Shown here: positions 1 through 7,437 of the stretch, one piece after another
Layout: each line of letters opens with the position of its first letter
Position numbering within the stretch: the stretch's first letter is position 1
Source of the DNA: Armatimonadota bacterium
Lineage (GTDB): Bacteria; Armatimonadota; UBA5829; DSUL01
Reading direction: 5' to 3'
Length of the DNA stretch: 32,400 bases
NCBI GenBank assembly: GCA_020846715.1
Contig: JADLDK010000009.1
Location: forward strand, 1-32,400
The notes under the pieces: generated by a model
Database searches by the model: none
Told to the model about the DNA's origin: nothing
What the model saw: only the letters and a program-made list of their open reading frames with translations
Translations under genes and position numbers: made by a program

Positions 1-562
1 CGAGCGGGACGATCAATTCGTTGCGCGAGTGGTTGCATACAGAGGTGATGTCACCGTTGGAAAAGATGAAGAGCTTGCCCTGGGAATCAAGCAGACGCGT
101 CGTGCGAAGACCGACTTCACAGACTGTGCCGGTTGTGCCTGAGATCGTCACGATCTCGCCCACGGCGAACTGATTCTCAAGCAGGATGAAGAATCCGTTG
201 ATAACGTCCCGCACCAGCTTCTGCGCGCCGAAGCCAATGGCCAGTCCCGCGACACCCGCCGCAGTAATGAGCGGAACAGGATCGACACCAATCGCCCGCA
301 GCGCCATGATCGCCGACACCAGTGCCAGCACATAAAGCAGGGTGCTGCGCACAAGTTCACTCAGTGTTTTCAGCCGGCGGGTGCGGACTGGATCATCCTG
401 CAACCCGGCAACTGGGCGAATGATTCTCGCTGATACATGGACGATCAGCCACCGCAGGAGCAGATACAACGCCAGGACGATGAGCAGATCGACGCCGTGC
501 TCCATCAACCGGACTGTGACCTTTTTCCAGTAACCCTCAGGCAGCAGAACGGCCAAAATCAT
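1..562 (-). CDS. MscS-family mechanosensitive ion channel (3' end cut by window edge)
   Basis: Small-conductance mechanosensitive channel family: inner-membrane, releases solutes on hypo-osmotic shock. Only the N-terminal ~187 residues are inside the window. The protein begins MILAVLLPEGYW, has a first membrane helix (about residues 25-40) and a second hydrophobic stretch near 70-95. Then comes the Gly/Ala-rich pore-lining helix (AAGVAGLAIGFGAQKLV) and the start of the beta domain with the family signatures AVGEIVTI and GLRTTRLLD. These match the MscS core well; the C-terminal vestibule lies beyond position 1. The ATG at 562-560 follows the stop codon of the upstream nuclease gene with no gap, and a GGAAGGAG ribosome site sits 8 nt before it, so the two genes are cotranscribed and probably coupled. 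Family assignment is firm; gating and ion preference cannot be read from the sequence. Confidence 0.9.
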   Translation of the reverse strand, partial: MILAVLLPEGYWKKVTVRLMEHGVDLLIVLALYLLLRWLIVHVSARIIRPVAGLQDDPVRTRRLKTLSELVRSTLLYVLALVSAIMALRAIGVDPVPLITAAGVAGLAIGFGAQKLVRDVINGFFILLENQFAVGEIVTISGTTGTVCEVGLRTTRLLDSQGKLFIFSNGDITSVCNHSRNELIVPL

Positions 563-1390
563 CTACCAGGCTCCTTCCCGAGAAGCCTCATACTCCTTGC
601 GCCGACTCTCCCAGTCAACCACACCGTCGGGGTAGCAGATGCGCGCAAAAATGCAGTCCAAACATGCCGGGCTGTAGTTGGGTTCGTACTCTTCCACCGC
701 GATGATCTGGCGAGCAATCTCTTTGATCTCCTCTTCAAGGACGTCCATCTCCTCCGAAGAGAAAGTGGTGGAAGCAGAACATCCGCCAGCCAGGCCGACA
801 ATAGAAGCGACAACGGGACGATCCGGGTAGCGTTTACCCACCAGCAGGGCGTAGCACGCCATGGCCAGGCTTGCGTGCACATCCGCTTCACTGACTTCTG
901 TCAGATTGCTTTTGTAATCAACAATCTCCAGCGTGCCGTCCTCACGCTCATCCAGCCTGTCCAGACGCCCGATCAACGAGAAATCCGCGTAGCTGTGACT
1001 GAGCTGCTTTTCTGTAAACAGGGTCCTCGCGAGCGCTCCTTTGCCAGCGGATGCAACATGCGCGTCGTAATACTTCTGGACAATGTGGCGTCCTCGCTCC
1101 AGATAAGCCTTTTCTTCTTCAGCGTCCTTGTAGCCGGTTGACGTCCACGACAAGCGCAACGTTTCTTCAAACTGCTCCCGGGTGATTGACTCTACCCCGC
1201 CCGCTTCGTGAAACATTTGGAGCGCCCTGTGCATCGACGCCCCGAAAGTGTCCCCTCGATTGGGCTTGTAGTAATAGCGGCTCAGTCTGTCGATGTAAGT
1301 GAACTTGTATTGCAGGTGGCACGCAAGCCACGCTGAGATTTTCGTGGGTGAGAGTCTTAGTCTTCTGGGCGCTGCTCGCTTTGTTCCCAT
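563..1390 (-). CDS. Stand-alone PD-(D/E)XK nuclease with predicted 4Fe-4S cluster (RecB/AddB-C/Cas4-like)
   Basis: 275 aa. The nuclease core is visible: a conserved His in GASMHRAL (H54), Glu in FTEKQL (E127), the RecB-type motif GRLDRLD (D144, D147), then VDYKS (D158, K160). These are the metal-binding and catalytic residues of RecB-family nucleases. One Cys near the N-terminus (C24) and three near the C-terminus (C243, C246, C252; C-x2-C-x5-C) give the four-Cys arrangement that holds a 4Fe-4S cluster in AddB and Cas4. Expected role is DNA end processing, but there is no helicase, addA/addB or cas gene nearby, so the pathway is unknown. No ribosome site precedes the ATG; a perfect TATAAT lies just upstream (see that entry). 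The start of the MscS gene follows directly on its stop codon. Confidence 0.87.
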   Translation of the reverse strand: MGTKRAAPRRLRLSPTKISAWLACHLQYKFTYIDRLSRYYYKPNRGDTFGASMHRALQMFHEAGGVESITREQFEETLRLSWTSTGYKDAEEEKAYLERGRHIVQKYYDAHVASAGKGALARTLFTEKQLSHSYADFSLIGRLDRLDEREDGTLEIVDYKSNLTEVSEADVHASLAMACYALLVGKRYPDRPVVASIVGLAGGCSASTTFSSEEMDVLEEEIKEIARQIIAVEEYEPNYSPACLDCIFARICYPDGVVDWESRRKEYEASREGAW

Positions 1391-1399
1391 CGCATGTGT

Positions 1400-1405
1400 A
1401 TTATA
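1400..1405 (-). promoter_or_regulatory. Candidate -10 element of the nuclease-mscS operon
   Basis: A perfect TATAAT on the minus strand ends 9 nt before the nuclease ATG. Transcription from it would begin about 3 nt before or at the start codon, giving a leaderless or nearly leaderless mRNA, which agrees with the missing Shine-Dalgarno sequence. No good -35 box is present at 16-18 nt. Sequence match seen; function inferred. Confidence 0.4.
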
Positions 1406-1484
1406 GCTATGACTTTTGGAAGCATCCGAGCGCTCGGAACAAACGGTCTTACCGGATGGCGACCGGAGCGCCTAATCGAAAACG

Positions 1485-1506
1485 CAGTACTTCCATACCA
1501 GTACTT
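1485..1506 (+). repeat. Two direct copies of CAGTACTT upstream of the NO reductase
   Basis: CAGTACTT occurs at 1485-1492 and 1499-1506, 14 nt apart start to start, in the 233-bp gap between divergent genes. Each copy contains the palindrome AGTACT. The second runs into TTTT. The position about 120 nt before the norZ start fits an operator, but no NsrR, NorR or FNR/DNR consensus is recognisable, so the regulator is unknown. Confidence 0.3.
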
Positions 1507-1623
1507 TTTTACTGTGGAATCTGGAACGCATGGGCCTTTGGAAGCACGCTACGCACCAAGTAGTATGTTGCTGGACGCAGACGGGCGTTTCACGGGCGCG
1601 GCGCAGACTTGGAGAGGTGACTA

Positions 1624-3915
1624 ATGGCGCAACGTAGACTCTGGATGATTCTGGGACTGGTGCTCCTGGTATCGTTCGGTATCCTTGGTGGACTTGGATT
1701 CCGCATCAATTCCTTGAAGCCGCCTATTCCGGCGGCCGTTCAGACCGCTGACGGCCACATCATCATGACGCACGATGACATCACGAACGGCCAGAATGTC
1801 TGGCAGTCTATCGGTGGTCAGGAACTCGGATCTATCTGGGGACATGGGGCATACCTTGCGCCAGACTGGACCGCGGATTGGCTGCACCGCGAATTGACGG
1901 CGCTGCTGGACATCTGGGCGCGTCAGGAAGGCGCGCGGGATTTCAGAGCGCTGAGCGTGGAGAATCAGGCGGCGCTGAAGGCAAGGCTCAAAGAAGAGAT
2001 TCGCACTAACAGCTTCGACTCTGCCACAGGCATCGTGACTATCAGCGCCGACCGCGCCGAGGCTATCAAACAAACCGCGCGCCACTACGACGAGATTTTC
2101 ACGAAGGGCGAGGTCGCTTTTGCGCTGCAGCCCGACGCGGTGAAAGATAAGGAGCAGCTCCGTGAGATGACCTCCTTCTTCTTCTGGACATCGTGGGCTG
2201 CTTCGACAAACCGTCCAGATGCGGGCGAGCGCAACATCACCTACACTCAGAACTGGCCACACGAACCGCTGATTGACAACCAGTTGACGCCAGATGCGGT
2301 CATCTGGAGCGTAATCAGCTTTGTTCTGCTTCTGGCCGGTATCGGCTCCATGGTCTGGTATTTTGGCTCGCAGGAGCGCACGCATCAGGACGAAGGTATT
2401 CCGGACAAAGACCCGCTTCTGGGATACACGCCCACCCCATCACAGAAGGCAACTCTGAAGTACTTCTTTGTAGTGGGCGCGCTGTTTGTTCTGCAGATGC
2501 TGATGGGAGTCGTAGCAGGGCATTACGGGGTCGAAGGCGGTGGATTTTACGGCTTTGATATTCAGCGGTGGCTCCCCTACAGCGTCGCGCGGACGTGGCA
2601 CCTTCAACTGGGAATTTTCTGGATTGCCACAGCCTGGCTGGCGACCGGTCTTTATCTTGCGCCGGCTGTGGGCGGCGGGGAACCCAAATTCCAGAAAGCG
2701 GGCGTCAACTTTCTGTTCGTCGCACTGCTGATTATTGTGCTGGGATCGCTATTCGGGGAGTGGGCCAGCATCAAGAGAATGCTGGGCGGCGATCTCTGGT
2801 TCTGGTTTGGGCATCAGGGCTACGAGTACGTGGATCTTGGGCGTTTCTGGCAACTGTTCCTGTTGATCGGGTTGTTCCTCTGGCTGTTCCTGATGGTGAG
2901 GGCGCTATGGCCAGCGTTTCATAGGCCGAGTGAACAGAAATCTCTGCTCGGGCTCTTTATTCTGGCGAGCGCATCCATCGGACTCTTCTACTGCGCCGGG
3001 CTCGGCATCTGGCAGCAAACGCACCTCGCAATGGCCGAATACTGGCGCTGGTGGGTGGTGCACCTCTGGGTGGAAGGCTTCTTCGAAGTCTTTGCGACGG
3101 TAGCCATCGCGTTTCTCTTCAGTCGCCTGAGACTCATCAAGCCCGAGACTGCCACTAACGCAGTTCTGTTTGCAACGATAATCTTTCTGTCTGGAGGAAT
3201 TGTCGGCACGGCTCACCACCTGTATTTTGCCGGGACACCTTCGGTGGTTATGGCGTTTGGAGCAGTGTTCAGCGCGCTGGAAGTGGTCCCCTTGGTGCTG
3301 ATCGGATTCGAGGCATGGGAAAACGTGCGCATGTCGCGGGTACGATCCTGGGCTAGCGCTTACAGATGGGCTATCTACTTCTTTATCGCGGTGGCCTTCT
3401 GGAACCTGGTTGGCGCTGGGCTGTTCGGGTTCTTTATCAATCCACCCGTCGCGCTCTACTACATGCAGGGACTGAACACGACACCGGTCCACGGGCATAC
3501 CGCGCTTTTTGGAGTCTACGGAATGCTTGGAGTCGGGCTGATGCTGTTTTGTGTGCGCAGCCTGATGCCCGGGCGGGAGTGGAAGGAAGGCCCGCTGAGA
3601 TTCGCCTTCTGGTCGCTTAACATCGGTCTTATGTTGATGGTCCTCCTGAGTCTGCTACCTGTCGGGCTTATTCAGACATGGGCGTCCGTGGCAACCGGCC
3701 TGTGGTACGCCAGAAGCCCGGAGTTCCTGCAGAGTGGATGGCTTCCCCTGCTGCGCTGGATGAGGATTCCTGGCGATACTATCTTCTTCATCGGCGCCCT
3801 GGCTATTGGATGGTTCATGGTGGGGCTGCTGACAGGACACAGCTTCGAAAAGGGACGCGAAGTGGAAGCTGGCAGCGTCGAGACGCAGCCGACGCCATCT
3901 CCGGCAGGCAAATAG
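1624..3915 (+). CDS. norZ: Quinol-dependent nitric oxide reductase (qNOR)
   Basis: 763 aa, full length for the single-subunit qNOR (norZ, also called norB) of the heme-copper oxidase superfamily. It reduces two NO to N2O with electrons from quinol in the inner membrane. An N-terminal helix is followed by the extracytoplasmic qNOR domain with GQNVWQSIGGQ and IWGHGAYLAPDWTADWLHRE, then about 12 membrane helices. The FeB site ligands are visible: H480 with E484 (VHLWVEG, plus E488) and the H531-H532 pair (GTAHHLYFAG). H326 (TWHLQLG) and H623/H625 (TPVHGHTALFG) fit the heme ligands. The ATG has a GGAGAGG ribosome site 6 nt upstream. No norC, nitrite reductase or NO-sensing regulator lies nearby, so it may serve NO detoxification rather than full denitrification (inference). 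It is monocistronic and faces the next operon tail to tail. Confidence 0.96.
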   Translation: MAQRRLWMILGLVLLVSFGILGGLGFRINSLKPPIPAAVQTADGHIIMTHDDITNGQNVWQSIGGQELGSIWGHGAYLAPDWTADWLHRELTALLDIWARQEGARDFRALSVENQAALKARLKEEIRTNSFDSATGIVTISADRAEAIKQTARHYDEIFTKGEVAFALQPDAVKDKEQLREMTSFFFWTSWAASTNRPDAGERNITYTQNWPHEPLIDNQLTPDAVIWSVISFVLLLAGIGSMVWYFGSQERTHQDEGIPDKDPLLGYTPTPSQKATLKYFFVVGALFVLQMLMGVVAGHYGVEGGGFYGFDIQRWLPYSVARTWHLQLGIFWIATAWLATGLYLAPAVGGGEPKFQKAGVNFLFVALLIIVLGSLFGEWASIKRMLGGDLWFWFGHQGYEYVDLGRFWQLFLLIGLFLWLFLMVRALWPAFHRPSEQKSLLGLFILASASIGLFYCAGLGIWQQTHLAMAEYWRWWVVHLWVEGFFEVFATVAIAFLFSRLRLIKPETATNAVLFATIIFLSGGIVGTAHHLYFAGTPSVVMAFGAVFSALEVVPLVLIGFEAWENVRMSRVRSWASAYRWAIYFFIAVAFWNLVGAGLFGFFINPPVALYYMQGLNTTPVHGHTALFGVYGMLGVGLMLFCVRSLMPGREWKEGPLRFAFWSLNIGLMLMVLLSLLPVGLIQTWASVATGLWYARSPEFLQSGWLPLLRWMRIPGDTIFFIGALAIGWFMVGLLTGHSFEKGREVEAGSVETQPTPSPAGK

Positions 3916-3930
3916 CTCGTCGTCGCGCAT

Positions 3931-3959
3931 ACGGGGAGGCCAGCAACGAGCCTCCCCGT
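3931..3959. terminator. GC-rich hairpin between convergent genes
   Basis: Arms ACGGGGAGGC (3931-3940) and GCCTCCCCGT (3950-3959) pair perfectly over 10 bp with a 9-nt loop. It lies between the stop codon of norZ and the convergent AMMECR1-like gene and could act for both strands. No clear U-tract follows on either side, so this is a strong hairpin but only a probable terminator. Confidence 0.6.
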
Positions 3960-3984
3960 CGCTTGCCTGGGGAACACCAGAGGC

Positions 3985-4623
3985 CTACCGGGAGCTCTTC
4001 CTGGGCTCCTCCGCCCAGGTTACCGCCCGGAAAATGCAAAACTCAACTTTGGCGTCGGCGGACAGGCCGGCCTCGCGCTTTGCCTGCGCCATCTGCCAGC
4101 GACCGGTCCTGGCTTCTCCCGGGAGCAGAACTGCAGAGCGGCCCTTCGCCCGCACAAGCAGCCCGTAATTGGCAGGCGGGTACGCGGAAGGGTCGGAGAC
4201 TCTTTTGTAAGGGCCTGGAATGGTGACAAACACTCGCGCCTGTTTGAGCTGGACTGGCGACAGGGGCTTACTGCGCGGGTCAAGACGCCACGCGCGCACT
4301 GCAGTCTGAACAATGTTGTCAGCAAGCGAGCGCCCGTGAGCGTCAAAGCTTCCCGTGCATCCATGCCGCCGATCCTGATAAGACAGCGTCACAAAGCACG
4401 GAGCGCTTTGCCTGAGAAGCCCTCTGGGCGCGAAAGGAAGTGGAAACAGCGGCTTGCTGTGGGCAGCGCGTTCGATCGCCCAACGCGCAAGCCGGCAGGC
4501 ATCGCCCCGCTCGGCCTGAGTTGCCCTGGCCGCGTCATAAACTCCAAAGGCATAGACTGATGCGCCGGTGAGCGCACACAGGACGACGGCGCTCAGAGTT
4601 ATCTGACTCTTCTTCAAGGCCAT
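3985..4623 (-). CDS. Secreted or membrane-anchored AMMECR1-like domain protein
   Basis: 212 aa. Residues 8-30 form a hydrophobic signal peptide or anchor (ITLSAVVLCALTGASVYAF), so the rest should be outside the cytoplasm. Residues 43-145 resemble the AMMECR1 fold: helix CRLARWAIERA, strand CFVTLSY, the hallmark loop HGCTGSF (cf. RGCIGS in AMMECR1), LADNIVQTAVRAW, DPRSKPLSP and a closing strand VFVTIPGP. The remainder up to 212 has a further strand region. The start was chosen at the ATG at 4623, which overlaps the spoIID-like stop codon by 10 nt (translational coupling), rather than an in-frame codon 200 nt upstream inside that gene. AMMECR1 proteins are normally cytosolic and of uncertain biochemistry; an exported version in a cell-wall operon is unusual. 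Domain call is moderately sure; function unknown. Confidence 0.72.
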   Translation of the reverse strand: MALKKSQITLSAVVLCALTGASVYAFGVYDAARATQAERGDACRLARWAIERAAHSKPLFPLPFAPRGLLRQSAPCFVTLSYQDRRHGCTGSFDAHGRSLADNIVQTAVRAWRLDPRSKPLSPVQLKQARVFVTIPGPYKRVSDPSAYPPANYGLLVRAKGRSAVLLPGEARTGRWQMAQAKREAGLSADAKVEFCIFRAVTWAEEPRKSSR

Positions 4624-5735
4624 CTTCGCAGTTCGGCTGCGCTGTAGTAGTGTTTCAGAATTTCCCGCCAGCTCTTTCCCTCTTTCGCCATTCCGCGCGC
4701 TCCACATTGGCACATTCCGACACCGTGTCCGAGACCGTGTCCAGACACCAGCCAGCTGCCTCTCTGCGATTTGATGGAAAGGAGACAGGATTTGATACGC
4801 GCCCATCCGAAGGTTCGTCCGCATCGCATAAGAAACTCTCCCCCGTCAATGGACTGACTGTGCCCCTTGAGCCCAACGCGCGTGACCCTGCCGCCCGAAT
4901 CTCGCCTCAGGACAACGAACTCGCCAGAGGCCTCACGAAAGACAGCGGCGACATCTCGCCTGGTCAAGACGGTTTTCCACGAAAAATGAGGAGACTCACG
5001 ACAGTAGGCAGCACCCGCCGGGCCGTCACGCACGGCCCGGCACCACTCTTCCATTCCAATGGCCCCTCCGTCAGCCGTCCATCCGCCGCATGTACTGCAG
5101 AAGGGCGCTCTCACAGGGCGCGCTCCCCTTGCCAGCGCCCAACCGGTTGTCCGACGGACGGCGGCAACGGCAACGGGAGAAACTGGAATCGCTGAGAAGA
5201 GCTGACAGTGCGTCAAGCTGCAGACATCGTACCCATCTGCGGCGTGACGGTGGAAGGAGGCCAGCCCTGTGCTCCTCGCAACCACAGCCTGAGCGGCTAA
5301 CGCTTCAGGCGGCCAGTCCAAGGGCATCTCCCGCGCCAAAACTCTGGCGGTGTACTCTTCCAGCGGAACATCGGCTACGCACTGCACACCTGCGGATGAA
5401 GGTCTAAAGCGCAATTTGCAGTTGAGGACGGCGAGGGGCGAGGTCTGAGTTCTCAGCGTCACCGGGCCGCGTGGCCGGATCTGTACAGACATCGCCTGTT
5501 TGCCATTGCCGGCAATGGTGAGAGACCCTTGCGAGGCTATTATTGACAGAGTTCTCGCAGTCCAGGCGCGGCCGGAAGATTCCACAGTCATAGCGCCGGT
5601 GACTGTGACACGCCTTGGGAGTCGCTGCTGGGGCCAGAGTCCCACTCGCACGACGCGATCGGCTCTGCATACGCCGCTAGCCGCAATGAGCAGACACACA
5701 ACAAAGAGCCTAGTTGCCAGGCTTCTGCGCTGCAT
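4614..5735 (-). CDS. SpoIID/LytB-domain cell-wall protein (lytic transglycosylase-like)
   Basis: 373 aa with a signal peptide (about residues 8-25). The SpoIID domain covers residues ~120-370: VPLEEYTARVLAREMP (the catalytic-type Glu is E136), WPPEALAAQAVVARS, the closing motif GHGLGHGVGMCQCGARGMA, and EILKHYYSAAEL. Around residues 162-177 a His/Cys cluster (H162, H164, C172, H176, C177 in YDVCSLTHCQ) resembles the zinc site described in some clostridial SpoIID enzymes. SpoIID degrades denuded glycan strands of peptidoglycan during engulfment; in non-sporulating diderms the domain probably remodels the wall generally. The gene begins 26 nt inside the 3' end of the transpeptidase gene and ends 10 nt inside the AMMECR1-like gene, so the three form one operon. 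It is rich in Cys for an exported protein. No spoIIR, spoIIQ or other sporulation gene is nearby. Confidence 0.88.
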   Translation of the reverse strand: MQRRSLATRLFVVCLLIAASGVCRADRVVRVGLWPQQRLPRRVTVTGAMTVESSGRAWTARTLSIIASQGSLTIAGNGKQAMSVQIRPRGPVTLRTQTSPLAVLNCKLRFRPSSAGVQCVADVPLEEYTARVLAREMPLDWPPEALAAQAVVARSTGLASFHRHAADGYDVCSLTHCQLFSAIPVSPVAVAAVRRTTGWALARGARPVRAPFCSTCGGWTADGGAIGMEEWCRAVRDGPAGAAYCRESPHFSWKTVLTRRDVAAVFREASGEFVVLRRDSGGRVTRVGLKGHSQSIDGGEFLMRCGRTFGWARIKSCLLSIKSQRGSWLVSGHGLGHGVGMCQCGARGMAKEGKSWREILKHYYSAAELRRWP

Positions 5736-6600
5736 AGCTTTTCAACAGTTTCACAGTGACTGGAACGGCTGTACGGTAGGCGTTCCCATCGAGACAGAAA
5801 ACGGCGAAGGCGATCTGCGGGTTGTGTGCCGGCGCAAAACCAACAAACCAGCCGTGCCGCCGCTGCGAATCCTGAGGCTGAGACGGGCTTCCGGTCTTAC
5901 CGGCACAGCTCACTCCAGCGCCTTTCAGCGCCGAAGCCGTACCGGAAGTTGTGACTTTTCGCATAGCGCGGCACAGCACGGAGCACGGATTGTTTGAGCC
6001 GGTATCCTGGAGGGCAATATTGCGCATCAGAAGAGCCATCTGCGCTGGCGTGACAGTGAACCCGGACTCCCCAACGGCGGCGCGGAACACAGGCTTGAGT
6101 GATTTCTCTGGTATGGCAAGGCCAAAAGCCGCCCAGGCCTTCTGAAGGTCGGCGCAGGTCAGACGCTCGGATGCCTGATAGAACCAGATATTACAGCTCG
6201 AGGCGATCGCGTCTTCAAGCCTCAGGGCGCCGTGTCCTCCCGGCTTGGTGCAGTGGTAGGTGCGCCCACCAATCCGAATCGCATTCCGGCACACAAAACG
6301 CGTAGCCGGGTTGATGACTCCTTTGTGAAGGGCAGCGTAGGCGGTGATAAGTTTGGCGGTGGAGCCGGGCGCGTAAGCTGTGCGAACGCCGTCTGTCCTT
6401 GCGTCTGCGAGGATGCGGCCCGTACGAACGTCAACGATGCATATTTCGCCAGTTCTGGATCCGAGCGCGCGCAAACAGGCGTCTGTCAGATCGGCCGCGG
6501 CGGTCTTTGAGGGCAGCAGAGCAAACAGCACAGTAGAGGCGACACTCAGTGACAGCCGGAAGTAGCAAAAAAGCGCTTTGTGGGCTCTACCCGCTTCCAT
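5710..6600 (-). CDS. Penicillin-binding protein, transpeptidase domain only
   Basis: 296 aa from the ATG at 6600. Residues ~13-36 form a signal peptide. The penicilloyl-serine transpeptidase motifs are all present: SxxK as S80-T-A-K83 (PGSTAKL), SxN as S135-C-N137, and KTG at 235-237, followed by HGWFVGFAP. It lacks the N-terminal pedestal or dimerisation domain of class B PBPs and is much shorter than PbpA/FtsI (usually 500-700 aa), so it is a minimal D,D-transpeptidase of the SpoVD/PbpA type or a beta-lactamase-like relative. The ORF can be extended 35 codons upstream, but that extension lacks a signal-peptide pattern. First gene of the envelope operon; it overlaps the SpoIID-type gene by 26 nt. 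No Shine-Dalgarno is visible; a -10-like box sits just upstream. Confidence 0.88.
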   Translation of the reverse strand: MEAGRAHKALFCYFRLSLSVASTVLFALLPSKTAAADLTDACLRALGSRTGEICIVDVRTGRILADARTDGVRTAYAPGSTAKLITAYAALHKGVINPATRFVCRNAIRIGGRTYHCTKPGGHGALRLEDAIASSCNIWFYQASERLTCADLQKAWAAFGLAIPEKSLKPVFRAAVGESGFTVTPAQMALLMRNIALQDTGSNNPCSVLCRAMRKVTTSGTASALKGAGVSCAGKTGSPSQPQDSQRRHGWFVGFAPAHNPQIAFAVFCLDGNAYRTAVPVTVKLLKSYAAQKPGN

Positions 6601-6606
6601 AGCCCA

Positions 6607-6612
6607 AGTGTA
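6607..6612 (-). promoter_or_regulatory. Candidate -10 box of the PBP-SpoIID-AMMECR1 operon
   Basis: TACACT on the minus strand ends 6 nt before the PBP ATG, at the spacing expected for a leaderless transcript (start site at or beside the A of ATG). No Shine-Dalgarno is present. A TTGGCA lies further upstream but at the wrong spacing. Weak on its own; it repeats the arrangement seen before the nuclease gene. Confidence 0.25.
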
Positions 6613-6686
6613 GCCGAATGCAGAAGAGCCTGGCCTGCCAACCAGTGAGTTGCAGAAGAGTGGACGCCAGCAGAGCGTTACTGAAA

Positions 6687-6707
6687 CTTTGCCACCGTCA
6701 GGCAAAG
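6687..6707 (-). terminator. Weak hairpin terminator after the response regulator
   Basis: On the minus strand CTTTGCC and GGCAAAG pair over 7 bp around a 7-nt loop and are followed by TTT. It begins 26 nt after the response regulator stop codon and precedes the PBP gene. The U-run is short, so termination may be partial. Confidence 0.4.
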
Positions 6708-6732
6708 CGGGCGGACGGCTGGTGACGAAGCG

Positions 6733-7437
6733 TCAGATTCTCTCCAGCGATACCATTCGATTGCGAGCCGCAAAAACGACAATCTGGACACGGTCTTCCA
6801 ATCCCAGCTTCTCGAGAATGTGGCTTACATGGTTCTTGACTGTTTGCTCAGCGATGCCCAGTGAAACCGCGATTTCCTTGTTGGACTGCCCGAGAGCCAA
6901 CGCTCGAATAACATCCCGCTCGCGTTCTGTCAGATGCGGGGTGGCGTCATTGGGACTTTGCCGACCAAACAGACGCGTCAGGAGCAAAGAGAGAGACGGC
7001 TCTTCCACCGTCACCTGCCCGGCGTGAACAGCTCGAATGACTCGCAGCAGTTCGTCGCGTGTGCCAGTCTTGCGCACAGCGCCCCTTGCGCCCACCATGA
7101 ACGCTTGCTGCAGACAGCATAGACGCGGCTGATCCAGCGCGCTGGCGGGCTTGTCGTCGCGGAACAACACGCAGACTTCAGATCCGTGGTCTGTGAGCGC
7201 GACAATTTGGGACTGCGGGTGCTCGGCGCGGTATTGTGTTGTCTGGTGCAGCAGTTCTCGAGTAGGCTCGGTAAAATCCACGAGGATGACGTTTGGAGCT
7301 CCCTGCGAAAGATCTGCGGCGGTAAGTGAGTCCACGCTCCAAACCACACTCAAATCCTCTTCCGCAGACAGAAGCTGCTCAAGCGCGGACCGGAGAAGCG
7401 TGTGACGGTCGCATAGCCCTATAGTGATTGTGCCCAT
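6733..7437 (-). CDS. NarL/LuxR-type response regulator (orphan)
   Basis: 234 aa from the ATG at 7437 (MGTITIGLCDRHTLLR). The receiver domain spans ~1-145: phospho-acceptor D54 (VILVDFTEP), conserved Lys K123 (GAVRK), and only one of the usual two N-terminal acidic residues (C9-D10). Residues ~86-108 form an extra Cys-containing segment (SEVCVLFRDDK...RLCCLQ) between strand 4 and the GARGAVRK region that typical NarL receivers lack. Residues 167-232 are a classic LuxR helix-turn-helix (LTERERDVIRALALGQSNKEIA, TVKNHVSHILEKL). It should bind DNA as a dimer after phosphorylation. No histidine kinase is adjacent, so partner and targets are unknown. A 15-codon GTG-started N-terminal extension is possible but lacks receiver-domain character. 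Confidence 0.9.
   Translation of the reverse strand: MGTITIGLCDRHTLLRSALEQLLSAEEDLSVVWSVDSLTAADLSQGAPNVILVDFTEPTRELLHQTTQYRAEHPQSQIVALTDHGSEVCVLFRDDKPASALDQPRLCCLQQAFMVGARGAVRKTGTRDELLRVIRAVHAGQVTVEEPSLSLLLTRLFGRQSPNDATPHLTERERDVIRALALGQSNKEIAVSLGIAEQTVKNHVSHILEKLGLEDRVQIVVFAARNRMVSLERI

Noticed and set aside
437-1141. 234-aa plus-strand open frame
   Set aside because: It lies opposite the nuclease and MscS genes, which have clear family motifs; its own sequence has no domain-like pattern.
1621-2385. 254-aa minus-strand open frame inside norZ
   Set aside because: Antisense of an unmistakable NO reductase; composition is that of a shadow frame.
2905-3498. 197-aa minus-strand open frame inside norZ
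   Set aside because: Same reason; no start signal and no recognisable domain.
4614-5735. Evidence that the organism sporulates
   Set aside because: SpoIID-like proteins occur in many non-sporulating bacteria, and no other sporulation gene is present here.
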